From: Kitasatospora sp. NBC_01287
GTDB taxonomy: Bacteria; Actinomycetota; Actinomycetes; Streptomycetales; Streptomycetaceae
NCBI RefSeq assembly: GCF_026340565.1
Contig: NZ_JAPEPB010000001.1
Coordinates: 4,874,501-4,938,500 of the forward strand
Length of the DNA stretch: 64,000 nucleotides
Reading direction: 5' to 3'
Shown here: positions 1-7,951 of the stretch, in pieces
Layout of the letters: every line of letters starts with the position of its first letter
Numbering within the stretch: position 1 is the first letter of the stretch
The notes under the pieces: generated by a model
Seen by the model: the letters and a program-made list of their open reading frames with translations, nothing else
Told to the model about the DNA's origin: nothing
Database searches by the model: none
Made by a program: the position numbers and the translations under genes

Positions 1-538
1 CGGCCACCAGCGGGCGGGTGCCGATGGTGCCGAGCGCGCCGCCCTCCTCGCCGGCCACCGCCTGCACCAGCACACGGGTCCGGTCGGCCAGGCCGGGCCG
101 CTCGGCGCGGGCCGCCCGGATCCCGGCCAGCAGGGCGACGGCCGGGCCCTTGGCGTCCACCGCGCCGCGCCCGTAGTAGGTGCCACCGGTGCGGTGCACC
201 GGCTGCTGCCCCGCCACGGTGTCGAGGTGGACGTTGAACATCACGGTCCGCTCGCGCGCGGACGCGGGCCCCGACTGCAGCACCAGGCTCGGCTGCTCGG
301 CCAGGAAGGCGGGGTCGGCGGCGGCCGCGCGCACCGGCAGCGGCACGTCGGGCAGTTCGGCCCAGGCGCGCTGGGGGGCGGCGTGGTGCAGCACGGTGAA
401 GCCCGACTCGGCGGCGGCCTCGGCGTAGCGCCGCTGCGCCGCCCAGAGCCGGGGGGTGCCCGCGGGCTCCTCCAGCGGGCCGGCGGTGGGCAGCGCGAGC
501 AGGTCGAGCAGCAGTCGGTGGTCCGCCGCGGTCAACAT
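1..538 (-). CDS. M20-family metallopeptidase, N-terminal part
   Basis: N-terminal 179 residues of a zinc peptidase/deacylase of the M20 (ArgE/DapE/CPG2) family; the rest lies beyond the left edge. Visible are the metal-binding HLD (H104, D106), the bridging Asp in GRGAVDAKGP (D128) and the catalytic GEEGG (E164/E165), in family order and spacing. The ATG at 538-536 overlaps the stop of the upstream isomerase gene by seven bases, so it is the third gene of a leftward operon with a dehydrogenase and an isomerase. Members remove N-acyl or amino-acid groups; here it could deprotect an amino intermediate, but that is inferred only from its neighbours. Confidence 0.85.
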   Translation of the reverse strand, partial: MLTAADHRLLLDLLALPTAGPLEEPAGTPRLWAAQRRYAEAAAESGFTVLHHAAPQRAWAELPDVPLPVRAAAADPAFLAEQPSLVLQSGPASARERTVMFNVHLDTVAGQQPVHRTGGTYYGRGAVDAKGPAVALLAGIRAARAERPGLADRTRVLVQAVAGEEGGALGTIGTRPLVA

Positions 539-1533
539 GCGGCCAGACCGGCCGCGGTGGGGTGCCACACCGTCCCGTCGGCCGCCGCCAACTGCTCGGC
601 CAGGGTGCGCAGCGCCTCGCCGCAGGCGGCGAACGCGGCGCGGCAGCGGGCCGGTTCGGCGCGGTAGTGCTCGTGCGGGCGCACCGCCAGGTGCGGTTCG
701 ATCGACCAGTGGCCCTGGTAGCCGGTGTCGAGCAGCAGCCGCAGGCAGTCGGCGACGGCCGCCTCGCCCGCGCCCGGCAGGGTGTAGGTCACCCCGGCCG
801 GGCCGCCGGTCGCGTCCTTGACCTGGACGTGCTTCACATAGGGTGCCAGCGTGCGCAGTTGGTCGAGCGAACGGTAGCCGTAGGCGGCGCCGTTGCCGGT
901 GTCGAAGAGGAAGCCGAAGGCCTCGGGGCCTGCGGCCTCCAGCAGTCGCAGCGCGCGCCCGGCGTCCGCGCCGGCCCAGCCGGAGCAGTTCTCGTGCAGC
1001 AGGACCAGGCCCCGGTCGGCCGCGTGCTTGGCCAGCACCCGGGTGCGGCGCAGCACTTCGCGCTCCCAGGCGACCTCGGTCAGGCCGTCGTTGGGGTAGG
1101 ACATGATCCGCAGGTAGCGGGTGCCGAGCACCGCGCAGCGGTCGGCGAGCACCGTGAGATCGGCCAGCTCCTGGTCCAGGTCGCAGCTGATCGGGCGGGA
1201 CCAGCCGCCGATCCGGGAGGCGACCACCGGCACGGCCAGGCCGGCCTCGGCGATCCGGGCGGCGGCGCGGGCGAAGGCCGGGCCGTTCAGCAGCTCCAGC
1301 GGCTGGCCGTCGATGGTGCGCAACTCGATGGACTGCCAGCCGAGTTCGCGGGTCGCGGCGAGCTGTCCCGCGAGGTCGACGGCGGCCTCGTCGGCGATCC
1401 CGCAGTAGTCGATCCGGCGCCGGGTCCCGCGCTCGACGCCGGGGGGCGAGTGGCCGGTGGAGGGCAGCCGGGACAGTTCGGTGGTGGCCGGTCGGGACAG
1501 TTCGGTGGACGGCCGGGACAGTTCAGTGGACAC
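532..1533 (-). CDS. sugar phosphate isomerase/epimerase-like TIM-barrel protein
   Basis: 333 residues with the xylose-isomerase-like TIM-barrel fold (AP endonuclease 2 superfamily). Recognisable metal/substrate segments are VLLHENCSGW, FLFDTGNGAAYGY, HVQVKDATG and HWSIEPHLA, ending the barrel strands in the expected order. Members isomerise or epimerise sugars, inositols or hydroxypyruvate-like compounds. The GTG at 1533 overlaps the end of the upstream dehydrogenase gene by 11 bases. The first 25 or so residues are a low-complexity STELSRP repeat that does not belong to the fold; the conserved domain starts around RRIDYCGIADEA. No ATG exists upstream of the domain, so a start inside the repeat is required or a shorter non-canonical start is used. 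Confidence 0.8.
   Translation of the reverse strand: MSTELSRPSTELSRPATTELSRLPSTGHSPPGVERGTRRRIDYCGIADEAAVDLAGQLAATRELGWQSIELRTIDGQPLELLNGPAFARAAARIAEAGLAVPVVASRIGGWSRPISCDLDQELADLTVLADRCAVLGTRYLRIMSYPNDGLTEVAWEREVLRRTRVLAKHAADRGLVLLHENCSGWAGADAGRALRLLEAAGPEAFGFLFDTGNGAAYGYRSLDQLRTLAPYVKHVQVKDATGGPAGVTYTLPGAGEAAVADCLRLLLDTGYQGHWSIEPHLAVRPHEHYRAEPARCRAAFAACGEALRTLAEQLAAADGTVWHPTAAGLAAC
1469..1529 (-). repeat. three imperfect tandem repeats at the isomerase gene start
   Basis: Three 16-bp copies of CGGGACAGTTCGGTGG (plus-strand reading) lie at 1469-1484, 1493-1508 and 1514-1529, the last with one change. They cover the first codons of the isomerase gene and encode STELSRP-like peptides. The end of the upstream dehydrogenase (STERELS) looks like a fourth, degenerate copy. 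Confidence 0.85.
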
Positions 1534-2560
1534 AGGACAACTCCCGTTCGGTCGAGCTCTCGCGGTTCAGCAGCAGGTCGGCGCCGCTGAGGCGCTTGGC
1601 CTCGCTCAGCAGGCGCACCGCCCGGACGTGTCCGTCGAACTCGGCCTCGGGCGGCAGCGGGCCGAGCAGGAAGCGGCGGTAGGCGCGGGTCAGGTAGCTG
1701 CCGAGCGCGTCGTCCGGGAAGACCTCCCGGCTGTTCAGCCGCCGTCCGGTCAGGCGCAGTTGGGCGTACTCGTCGTCGGAGCTGCCGGGGAAGTGGCCGG
1801 TCGCGGTGCCGCGCGCGAAGCGCAGCGTGATCCGGCGCTCGCGGACCGGCGAGGTCAGGTCGGAGACGATCTCGGTGCGCGCCCCGCCCCGGTGGGCCAG
1901 TTCGAGCCGGGCGCCGCCGAGCATCGGGCGGACCTCGGAGCCGACCCGCAGATCGTGCCAGTGGGCCGCGGTGACCTCCGCGTCGCCGCCCAGCAGCAGG
2001 GCCACGCCGAGCGCGTGCGGGATCTCGATGTCGAAGGCGGTGGGGTGGCCGTGGGTGATCAGCGAGCGCCGGAACCGGGGCTTGTGCTGGCGCACCGCGA
2101 TCCGCCGCAGCTCGCCCAACTCGCCCTCCCGGACCAGCTGGACCAGCCGGTCGGTGAGCGTGCTGGCCAGCCACGGGGCGACCACCGAGACGTCCAACCG
2201 CTCGCGGTGCACCACTTCGGCGAGCGCGGCCAGATCGGCGGGGTGGGCGGCCAGCGGCTTCTCGATGATCAGCTTGCGGAAGCCGAGACCGGCCAACTCC
2301 TCGACCAGTCCGGCGCGGTGCCGCGGCGGGGTGCAGATGTGCACCACGGTGTGCCGAGGGTCCAGCCGGTCGCGGGCGGCGGCCAGCGAGGGGAGCAGCT
2401 CGACCTGGTCCGGGTCGGGGCAGGCGGTGGGCGCGGGGTCCACGGCGAGCGGCGGGGTGTCGGCGAACGGGCGGCCGATCTCGCGCCGCAGCCGGCGCAG
2501 TACGGGCAGGTGCAGTCCGGCGCCGGCGCGGCCGAGGCCGACGATGAGCGTGCGGAGCAT
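1523..2560 (-). CDS. Gfo/Idh/MocA-family oxidoreductase
   Basis: 345-residue NAD(P)-dependent dehydrogenase. It starts MLRTLIVGLGRAGAGLHLP, giving the Rossmann glycine motif GLGRAG at residues 7-12; HICTPPRHR, then IIEKPLA with the family's EKP lysine, follow before the C-terminal alpha/beta sheet domain. The ATG at 2560 is chosen because GGAGG lies 10 bases upstream; an in-frame start 20 codons earlier would add a non-homologous tail. It is the first gene of the leftward operon and diverges from two aminotransferase genes. Related enzymes oxidise a sugar or cyclitol hydroxyl to a ketone for transamination, as NtdC does in kanosamine biosynthesis; a matching role here is inference. Confidence 0.85.
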   Translation of the reverse strand: MLRTLIVGLGRAGAGLHLPVLRRLRREIGRPFADTPPLAVDPAPTACPDPDQVELLPSLAAARDRLDPRHTVVHICTPPRHRAGLVEELAGLGFRKLIIEKPLAAHPADLAALAEVVHRERLDVSVVAPWLASTLTDRLVQLVREGELGELRRIAVRQHKPRFRRSLITHGHPTAFDIEIPHALGVALLLGGDAEVTAAHWHDLRVGSEVRPMLGGARLELAHRGGARTEIVSDLTSPVRERRITLRFARGTATGHFPGSSDDEYAQLRLTGRRLNSREVFPDDALGSYLTRAYRRFLLGPLPPEAEFDGHVRAVRLLSEAKRLSGADLLLNRESSTERELSCVH

Positions 2561-2709
2561 CGCGCGGTGTCCTCCTTGCTCGCGCAGCTGCGGCCGGCGG
2601 GCCGGCGGTCTGCGGTCCATGGTCAGCGGTCCGTGAGAAGTCCGGGGTCGGCGCCAGAGTGCCGATCATGCTGACGGCAAGTCAATTCGTTCTGGGTGGT
2701 TCCTTCACG

Positions 2710-2741
2710 AAAGAGTGGTTTACGACCAATCAGCACTCTTT
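2710..2741. promoter_or_regulatory. inverted repeat in the divergent promoter region
   Basis: AAAGAGTG (2710-2717) and CACTCTTT (2734-2741) form perfect 8-bp inverted arms 16 bp apart. They lie in the 253-bp gap between the dehydrogenase (leftward) and the first aminotransferase (rightward), in a locally AT-rich patch. It could be an operator controlling both operons; no regulator gene is adjacent. Confidence 0.45.
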
Positions 2742-2813
2742 TGACGGTATGGGGCTCGACAGTTGACATAATCTCGGGCCCCCGAACCCGCCCCGAACCT
2801 GTCAGGGGGAGCT

Positions 2814-4013
2814 TTGCAGAGTCCTGTCACGGCCGCCGGAGGCCTGCCCCGGCAGGCGGCCGGCCGCCGCCCGGTGCCCTTCTTCACCCAGGCCCGCGCT
2901 TTCGACGAGCTGTGGCCGCTGATCGAGGAGCGCGCCCTGGAGGTGCTGGACGACGGCAAGTTCTCGCACGGCCGCCAGGTCGAGCGGTTGGAGCTCGCTC
3001 TGGCCCGGTACACCGGTGCCCGGCACGTGATCGGCGTCAACAGCGGGACGGACGCGCTGGTCCTGCTGCTGCGCGCGGCCGGACTGCGGCCGGGGGACGA
3101 GGTGGTGGTGCCCGCGTTCAGCTTCGTCGCCTCGGCCAGCTCGGTGGTGCTGGCCGGCGGCCGGCCGGTCTTCGCCGACATCGACCCGGTGAGCTACGCG
3201 CTGGACCCGGCGGGCTTGGAGGCGGTGCTCACCGAGCGCACCAGGTTCGTGATGCCGGTGCACCTGTTCTGCCGGCTGGCCGACCTGGCCGCGATCGGCG
3301 AGCTGGCCGACCGGCACGGCCTGACCGTCGTCGAGGACAGCGCCGAGGCGATCGGGATGCGCCAAGGCGGGCGGCACGCCGGGCTGTTCGGGGCCGGTGG
3401 GGTGCTCTCCTTCTTCCCGACCAAGACGCTGGGCGCGATCGGTGACGCGGGCGCGGTGCTCACCGACGACGAGGAGATCGCCCGCACCGTGGACGCGCTG
3501 CGCCACCACGGCCGCTTCGGGCGGACCATCGGCGACTTCCCGGCGATCAACACCACCACCTCGCTGGCCGGCTGCAACAGCAAGATGGACGACCTGCAGG
3601 CCGCGGTGCTGCTGGCGAAGCTGACCAGGCTGGACGCCGACATCGCCCGCCGGGCCGAACTGGCCGCCGCCTACGAGCAGCGGCTGGCGGGGGTGCCCGG
3701 GGTGTTGCGGCGGCCGCGGGTGGGCGGGATCGAGGGCCAGGTCTTCTACGTCTACCTGATCGAGGCCGAGCGGCGCGACGCGCTGGCCGCGTACCTGGCC
3801 GGGCACGGCGTGGAGACCGAGGTCTACTACCCCTCGCCGCTGCACCTACAGCCGTGCTTCGCCGAACTCGGCTATCGCGCGGGCGAGTTCCCGGTGGCCG
3901 AGGCGGCCTGCACCCGCACCCTCGCGCTGCCGCTGCACCCCGAGCTGAGCCTGGCCGAGGTGGACACCGTCTGCGGGCTGATCAGCGACTTCTACCAGCG
4001 GGAGAGCGCATGA
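2814..4013 (+). CDS. DegT/DnrJ/EryC1/StrS-family PLP aminotransferase (first)
   Basis: 399 residues. Pyridoxal-phosphate aminotransferase of the family that aminates keto-sugars and cyclitols. The N-terminal NSGTDAL cofactor-phosphate loop, VVEDSAEAIG (D175, which contacts the pyridine nitrogen) and FFPTKTLGAIGDAG with the Schiff-base lysine K204 are all present. The TTG at 2814 follows a GGGGGA ribosome site. The stop overlaps an ATG (ATGA) whose surroundings are tandemly duplicated before the second aminotransferase. Two such enzymes in a row, facing a dehydrogenase and an isomerase, suggest two aminations or aminations of two intermediates. Substrate is unknown. Confidence 0.9.
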   Translation: MQSPVTAAGGLPRQAAGRRPVPFFTQARAFDELWPLIEERALEVLDDGKFSHGRQVERLELALARYTGARHVIGVNSGTDALVLLLRAAGLRPGDEVVVPAFSFVASASSVVLAGGRPVFADIDPVSYALDPAGLEAVLTERTRFVMPVHLFCRLADLAAIGELADRHGLTVVEDSAEAIGMRQGGRHAGLFGAGGVLSFFPTKTLGAIGDAGAVLTDDEEIARTVDALRHHGRFGRTIGDFPAINTTTSLAGCNSKMDDLQAAVLLAKLTRLDADIARRAELAAAYEQRLAGVPGVLRRPRVGGIEGQVFYVYLIEAERRDALAAYLAGHGVETEVYYPSPLHLQPCFAELGYRAGEFPVAEAACTRTLALPLHPELSLAEVDTVCGLISDFYQRESA

Positions 4014-4057
4014 GCACCACCGAGCACCAGCGGGAGAGCGCATGAGCACCACCGAGC
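3994..4057 (+). repeat. exact 32-bp tandem duplication of a ribosome site and start codon
   Basis: Bases 3994-4025 are repeated without change at 4026-4057. Each copy carries a CGGGAGAG ribosome-site region and an ATG followed by AGCACCACCGAG. The first ATG (4010) overlaps the stop of the first aminotransferase and opens an 11-codon frame, MSTTEHQRESA, whose TGA (4043-4045) overlaps the second ATG (4042). The result is a mini-cistron coupled at both ends. Confidence 0.95.
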
Positions 4058-5178
4058 TGGCCGAGATCCCGTTCTTCCCGCCGGACCTCTTCGAGGGCGA
4101 CCGCGCGGTCCTGCTGCGGCTACTGCGCGAGACCGGCACCAGCGCGAGCCAGCGCTTCATCCTCGGCGAGCAGACCGCCGCGTTCGAGCGGGAGCTGGGC
4201 GAGAGCCTGGGCGGCGCCGAGGTGGTGGCCTGCGGCAGCGGCACCTCGGCGCTGACCCTGGTGCTGGCCGCGATGGAGGTCGGCCCGGGTGACGAGGTGG
4301 TGGTGCCGGCCTTCGGCTGCGCCCCGCTGGCCTCCAGCGTGCTGAGCGTGGGGGCCCGACCGGTCTTCGCGGACATCGACCCGTGGACGATGGTGATCGA
4401 CCCCCTCGCGGCGGCGGAGCGGATCGGCCCGCGCACCAAGGCGCTGCTGCCGGCGCACATGTTCTCCGTGATGGCCGACCTGCCCGCGTTCGCCGAGCTG
4501 GCGCGGCGGCACGGGCTGCGCCTGCTGGAGGATTCGGCGGTGGCGCAGGGCGGCGTGCTGGAGGGGCGGCCGGCCGGGCTCTGGGGCGAGGCGGGGGTGT
4601 ACTCCTTCGTCCAGGTGAAGACCTTCGGGATGCCGGGCGAGGGCGGCGCGGTGGTCACCCGGGACGCCGAACTGGGCCGGGCGGTCCGGATGCTGCGCAA
4701 CCACGGGCAGGACGGCCGGACCAGGTTCACCCACCACCGGATCGGCTGGAACAGCCGCTTCGACGAGCTGCAGGCGGCCTTCCAGCGCCACCGCCTGCCG
4801 GGTCTGGCGGACCGCCTGTCCCGGCGGGCCGCGATCGCCCGCTACTACACCGAGCGGTTCGCCCCGCTGGCCGAGCGCGGGGTGCTGGCCCCGCCGCCGG
4901 GCACGGAGGGTCGCTGCTTCTACGTCTACACGCTGCTCGCCGAGCGCCGGGAGGCGCTGCGGGCCCACCTGGCCCGGCGCGGTGTCGCCTCGCACGCCTA
5001 CTACCCGCAGGCGCTGCCGCGGCAACCCGCGTTCGCGCCGTACGTCCTCCCGGGTGACGGCTGGCCGGCCGCCGAGCGTGCGGCCGAACGGGCACTGTCG
5101 ATCCCGGTCTACCCGCATCTGACGGATGGTCAGATCGTCCGGATCGCGGACGCGGTATGTGATTTCCCGTTCAACTGA
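4042..5178 (+). CDS. DegT/DnrJ/EryC1/StrS-family PLP aminotransferase (second)
   Basis: 378 residues, same family as the preceding gene but clearly diverged, so an old paralogue and not a recent copy. Key parts: CGSGTSALTL loop, LLEDSAVAQGG (D164), YSFVQVKTFGMPGEGG with likely Schiff-base lysine K193, and the C-terminal FYVYTLLAERREAL small domain. The lysine environment VKTFGMPGEGG differs from the first enzyme, pointing to a different substrate. Translation is probably coupled to the upstream gene through the duplicated start region. No terminator is obvious directly after it. Confidence 0.9.
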   Translation: MSTTELAEIPFFPPDLFEGDRAVLLRLLRETGTSASQRFILGEQTAAFERELGESLGGAEVVACGSGTSALTLVLAAMEVGPGDEVVVPAFGCAPLASSVLSVGARPVFADIDPWTMVIDPLAAAERIGPRTKALLPAHMFSVMADLPAFAELARRHGLRLLEDSAVAQGGVLEGRPAGLWGEAGVYSFVQVKTFGMPGEGGAVVTRDAELGRAVRMLRNHGQDGRTRFTHHRIGWNSRFDELQAAFQRHRLPGLADRLSRRAAIARYYTERFAPLAERGVLAPPPGTEGRCFYVYTLLAERREALRAHLARRGVASHAYYPQALPRQPAFAPYVLPGDGWPAAERAAERALSIPVYPHLTDGQIVRIADAVCDFPFN

Positions 5179-5345
5179 AACCAGTTGACCTCCTGCGCCA
5201 AAAGTCGGGGTGCCTCACCGGGCCCGGACCGGTCGGTCGCAGCCGCTCGGTCCGACCCCGCCGTACGGGTGAAGATCTTTCCCCGACCGGGTGACGTCCG
5301 TGACCCCCTGAACGGTGGTGGCCGCGTGACCTCGCGGACCAAGAT

Positions 5346-5362
5346 CCCTTGCGGCGCAAGGG
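5346..5362. promoter_or_regulatory. 17-bp palindrome in the 5179-5481 intergenic gap
   Basis: CCCTTGCG, one central G, then CGCAAGGG: perfect 8-bp arms. It lies about 120 bp upstream of the secreted beta-barrel gene, inside a 303-bp gap holding no gene. The arms are not followed by a T-run, so an operator is as likely as a terminator. Nothing else in the gap is interpretable. Confidence 0.4.
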
Positions 5363-5481
5363 TGGCCGAGTGGCGACCCGAGCCGACCCGCCCACGACAC
5401 GGAGCGTGACGACTTGATGCTCGACTGTGATCAACTAGCGCCGAGTTCGGGCACCCGGCCCGACGCGTCCTAGGAGGATTC

Positions 5482-5985
5482 ATGCAACGAGTCGTCACCA
5501 CCAAGCGTTCCGTCGCCCTGGCGATCGCCGGTCTGGTGGTCGGCACGGTCGGTGCGCTGAGCGTGCCCGCCCTCGCGGACAACGCGCCGACGACCCGCGC
5601 CGCCAACGTCCAGAACCTCACCCTGGACTTCAGCAACACCAACGACGAGGCCAGCGCCCCCCAGGCGGTCGGCTCCTCGTTCGGTGGCACCGCACGGGTC
5701 AAGGACTCTGACGGCAACGTCATCGGCACCGCCTACGACCTCTGCGACAAGGACAAGATCGGCGCCAACAAGGACGAGGCCTTCTGCACCGGCCTGATCA
5801 AGTTCGACCGCGGCGGCCAGATCTCGTTCAGCACCGTCCTGGGCATCAGCGACAACGGGGCCAACCCGGACGACACCCACTTCAACGGCGTGGTCAACGG
5901 CGGCACCGGCTCGTACGAGGGCATCACCGGTGAGGCCCACTTCACGCCGCGCGCCCAGGGCGTCTACGACGTGAGCTTCAGCTGA
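5482..5985 (+). CDS. secreted allene-oxide-cyclase/dirigent-like beta-barrel protein
   Basis: 167 residues. A strong ribosome site (TAGGAGG) precedes the ATG. Residues 1-33 are a signal peptide: KR-containing n-region, hydrophobic stretch, ALA before DNAP. The mature part is rich in beta strands and ends with GGTGSYEGITGEAHFTPRAQ, the pattern of the allene oxide cyclase/dirigent barrel superfamily. In plants the fold guides cyclisation or radical coupling; bacterial secreted members are mostly uncharacterised. Two cysteines (CDKDKIG..AFC) could form a disulfide. It sits between two biosynthetic operons, but its own hairpin terminator suggests independent transcription. Confidence 0.75.
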   Translation: MQRVVTTKRSVALAIAGLVVGTVGALSVPALADNAPTTRAANVQNLTLDFSNTNDEASAPQAVGSSFGGTARVKDSDGNVIGTAYDLCDKDKIGANKDEAFCTGLIKFDRGGQISFSTVLGISDNGANPDDTHFNGVVNGGTGSYEGITGEAHFTPRAQGVYDVSFS

Positions 5986-6001
5986 TCCACCCGCAGCTCC
6001 A

Positions 6002-6031
6002 GGGGAGCCGTCGATCCGTCGACGGCTCCCC
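6002..6031 (+). terminator. rho-independent terminator after the beta-barrel gene
   Basis: GGGGAGCCGTCGA, loop TCCG, TCGACGGCTCCCC: perfect 13-bp stem 16 bases after the stop. No T-run follows, as is usual for streptomycete hairpins. Confidence 0.8.
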
Positions 6032-6065
6032 GCCGCATGTCGCCGCTCATCGATGAGGAACTCCC

Positions 6066-6881
6066 ATGTCCCAGCTGCTCGTCCAGGCCCGCTCCGGCGA
6101 GCCGGGCTACGCCTTCGACAACTCCACCGACCACCCCCTCGCCCAGTACGGCTGCCTGGAGGCGGCCTACGACCCGTGGAGCACCGGGCGGTTGGCCGCT
6201 ACCGGGGTCGGCCCCGGCTGGCACTGCCTGGAGATCGGCGCCGGCAACGGCAGCGTCGCCCACTGGCTGGCCGACCAGGTCGGAGAGGGCGGCCGGGTGC
6301 TGGCCACCGACCTGGACACCAGGCGGATCCAGGGCCGCCCCAACTTGGCGGTCGAGCAGCACGACATCGGCCACGACCCGTTGCCGGAGGGCGCGTTCGA
6401 CCTGATCCACGCGCGACTGGTGCTCCAGCACGTGCCGCGGCGCCGCGCGGTGCTCGACCGGCTGCTGACCGCGCTCAAGCCCGGCGGCTGGCTGCAGATC
6501 GACGAGTTCGACGTCTCCTACGGGCCGGTCCTGCTGGCGCCCGACGGGCGCTCGGCCGAGCTCTACGAGGCTTTCCTCACGGCCAAGTCCGAGCTCTTCA
6601 GGGCGGCCGGCGGCGACCCGTGCTGGGGGCGCGACTGCGCCGCCCAACTGTGCGAGGCCGGCTTCACCGGGCTCGACCCGCAGCCCACCGTGCTGCTCTG
6701 GCAGGCCGGCCACCCGGGCCTGGAGCTGCTGGTCAGCCACCTCGACGGCCTGCGCGAGCGGCTGCTGGCACAGGGGCTGACAGAGGGTCAGCTCGATGAA
6801 CTGCGACTGGTGATGCGCCACCCGGACTTCCGCGCGGTCTCCCCGGTGCTCTACTCCGTGCACGCCCGCCGCCCGCGCTGA
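6066..6881 (+). CDS. class I SAM-dependent methyltransferase
   Basis: 271 residues. SAM-binding motif I CLEIGAGNGSVA spans about residues 55-66, the acidic ribose-binding residue is in LATDLD, and post-motif DLIHARLVLQHVPRR plus LKPGGWLQIDEFD match the Methyltransf_11/25 group. The ATG at 6066 has GAGGAA about seven bases upstream. It is the first gene of a rightward operon with a UbiA prenyltransferase, an AMP ligase and a FAD protein, so it probably O-, N- or C-methylates the same small molecule. Substrate cannot be told from sequence. Confidence 0.85.
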   Translation: MSQLLVQARSGEPGYAFDNSTDHPLAQYGCLEAAYDPWSTGRLAATGVGPGWHCLEIGAGNGSVAHWLADQVGEGGRVLATDLDTRRIQGRPNLAVEQHDIGHDPLPEGAFDLIHARLVLQHVPRRRAVLDRLLTALKPGGWLQIDEFDVSYGPVLLAPDGRSAELYEAFLTAKSELFRAAGGDPCWGRDCAAQLCEAGFTGLDPQPTVLLWQAGHPGLELLVSHLDGLRERLLAQGLTEGQLDELRLVMRHPDFRAVSPVLYSVHARRPR

Positions 6882-6902
6882 CCCGCCCGCCGCCCGCGCT
6901 GA
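6865..6902 (+). repeat. 17-bp direct repeat spanning the methyltransferase stop codon
   Basis: CCCGCCGCCCGCGCTGA occurs at 6865-6881 (including the TGA stop) and again at 6886-6902, with weaker copies continuing to about 6945. It is a slippage-type repeat filling the space before the prenyltransferase gene. Confidence 0.8.
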
Positions 6903-6988
6903 TCTGCCGCCCACGCTGACCCGCCCGCCGCGCCGACCCGCCCCCGACCCCGCGCGCGCCCGTCCCCGGCGCGCGGAGAGGACCCCCG

Positions 6989-7951
6989 TTGCTGGACAAC
7001 ACCGCACTCGCCCACCGCTACCCGCCCCGGCCCGCGGTCTCCTGGCGGGTCTACGCCCGCCTGGCCAAACTCGACATCTACGACTACTACCTGGCCACCC
7101 CGCTGCTGCTCGCCATGGTGCTGCCGGCCCAGGCGCTGAGTGCCGAGGGGGCCGCGGTCCTGCTGCTCTTCCTGCTCGGCGGGGTGGCGATGTTCGCGGG
7201 CCTCTGCTCCTTCGACGACATCACCGGCTACCGCGACGGCAGCGACGCGGCCAACTACGGTCCCGACGCCCCGGCCCGCCGGCTGGCCCGCAAGCCGCTG
7301 ATCGCCGGAGCCCTGGGCGAGCGCCAGGCGCAGTCCTTCGCCTGGCTGGCGATCGCCGTCCAACTGGCCTGCTGGAGCGGCGCGGTGCTGCTCGCGCCGG
7401 CCCGCCCGGGCTGGACGCTGCTCGCCACCGCGGCCTGCGCCTTCGCCGGCTTCCAGTACTCCTGGTGGCTCAAGCTCAGCTACCGAGGCTGGCAGGAGTT
7501 CCTGCTCGCCTTCTACGGCTGGGTCTTCGTGCTGGTCCCCTACGGCCTGCTCACCGGGCGGCTGGACTCCTTCGCGCTGGTCCAGGGCCTGGTCTTCGGC
7601 CTGGGCCCGCTGCTCTTCGGCGTCTACTCCAACGTCAACGACATCGCGGGCGACCGCGCGGTGGGCCGCCGCACGGTGGCCGTGCTGGCCTCGCCGGCCG
7701 GCAACGCCGCCTTCGTGGCCGCGCTCTCGCTGCTGGAGGCCGCGCTGCTCACCGTGCCCTCGCTGCTCGGCCTGGCGCCCTGGTGGTTCGCGGTCCTGAT
7801 GGTGCCGGTGATCGCGCTGCGGGCGAGCCAGTTCACCCTGGGGCTGGTCGCCGGGCAGATCCTGCGGGCCCGCCGGCTCGGCATCCACACCCACCGGGTC
7901 TGCTGCGCCCTGCTGGTGGCCGCCTGCCTGCTGAACGGCGGTGCCGCGTGA
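6989..7951 (+). CDS. UbiA-family membrane prenyltransferase
   Basis: 320 residues with about eight hydrophobic segments. The two Asp-rich magnesium-diphosphate motifs are present in variant form: CSFDDITGYRDGSD near residue 75 and SNVNDIAGDRAVGRRT near residue 213. Such enzymes attach a prenyl chain to an aromatic or sugar acceptor inside the membrane; a few relatives are terpene cyclases instead. Start is TTG at 6989, preceded by GGAGAGGA. The stop overlaps the GTG of the ligase gene (GTGA), so translation is coupled. The first motif is DDxxxYRD and not the usual NDxxDxxxD, which may separate it from quinone-pathway enzymes. Confidence 0.85.
   Translation: MLDNTALAHRYPPRPAVSWRVYARLAKLDIYDYYLATPLLLAMVLPAQALSAEGAAVLLLFLLGGVAMFAGLCSFDDITGYRDGSDAANYGPDAPARRLARKPLIAGALGERQAQSFAWLAIAVQLACWSGAVLLAPARPGWTLLATAACAFAGFQYSWWLKLSYRGWQEFLLAFYGWVFVLVPYGLLTGRLDSFALVQGLVFGLGPLLFGVYSNVNDIAGDRAVGRRTVAVLASPAGNAAFVAALSLLEAALLTVPSLLGLAPWWFAVLMVPVIALRASQFTLGLVAGQILRARRLGIHTHRVCCALLVAACLLNGGAA

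Noticed and set aside
5200..5320. Riboswitch-like structure before the beta-barrel gene
   Set aside because: Only generic GC-rich hairpins; no recognised riboswitch core.
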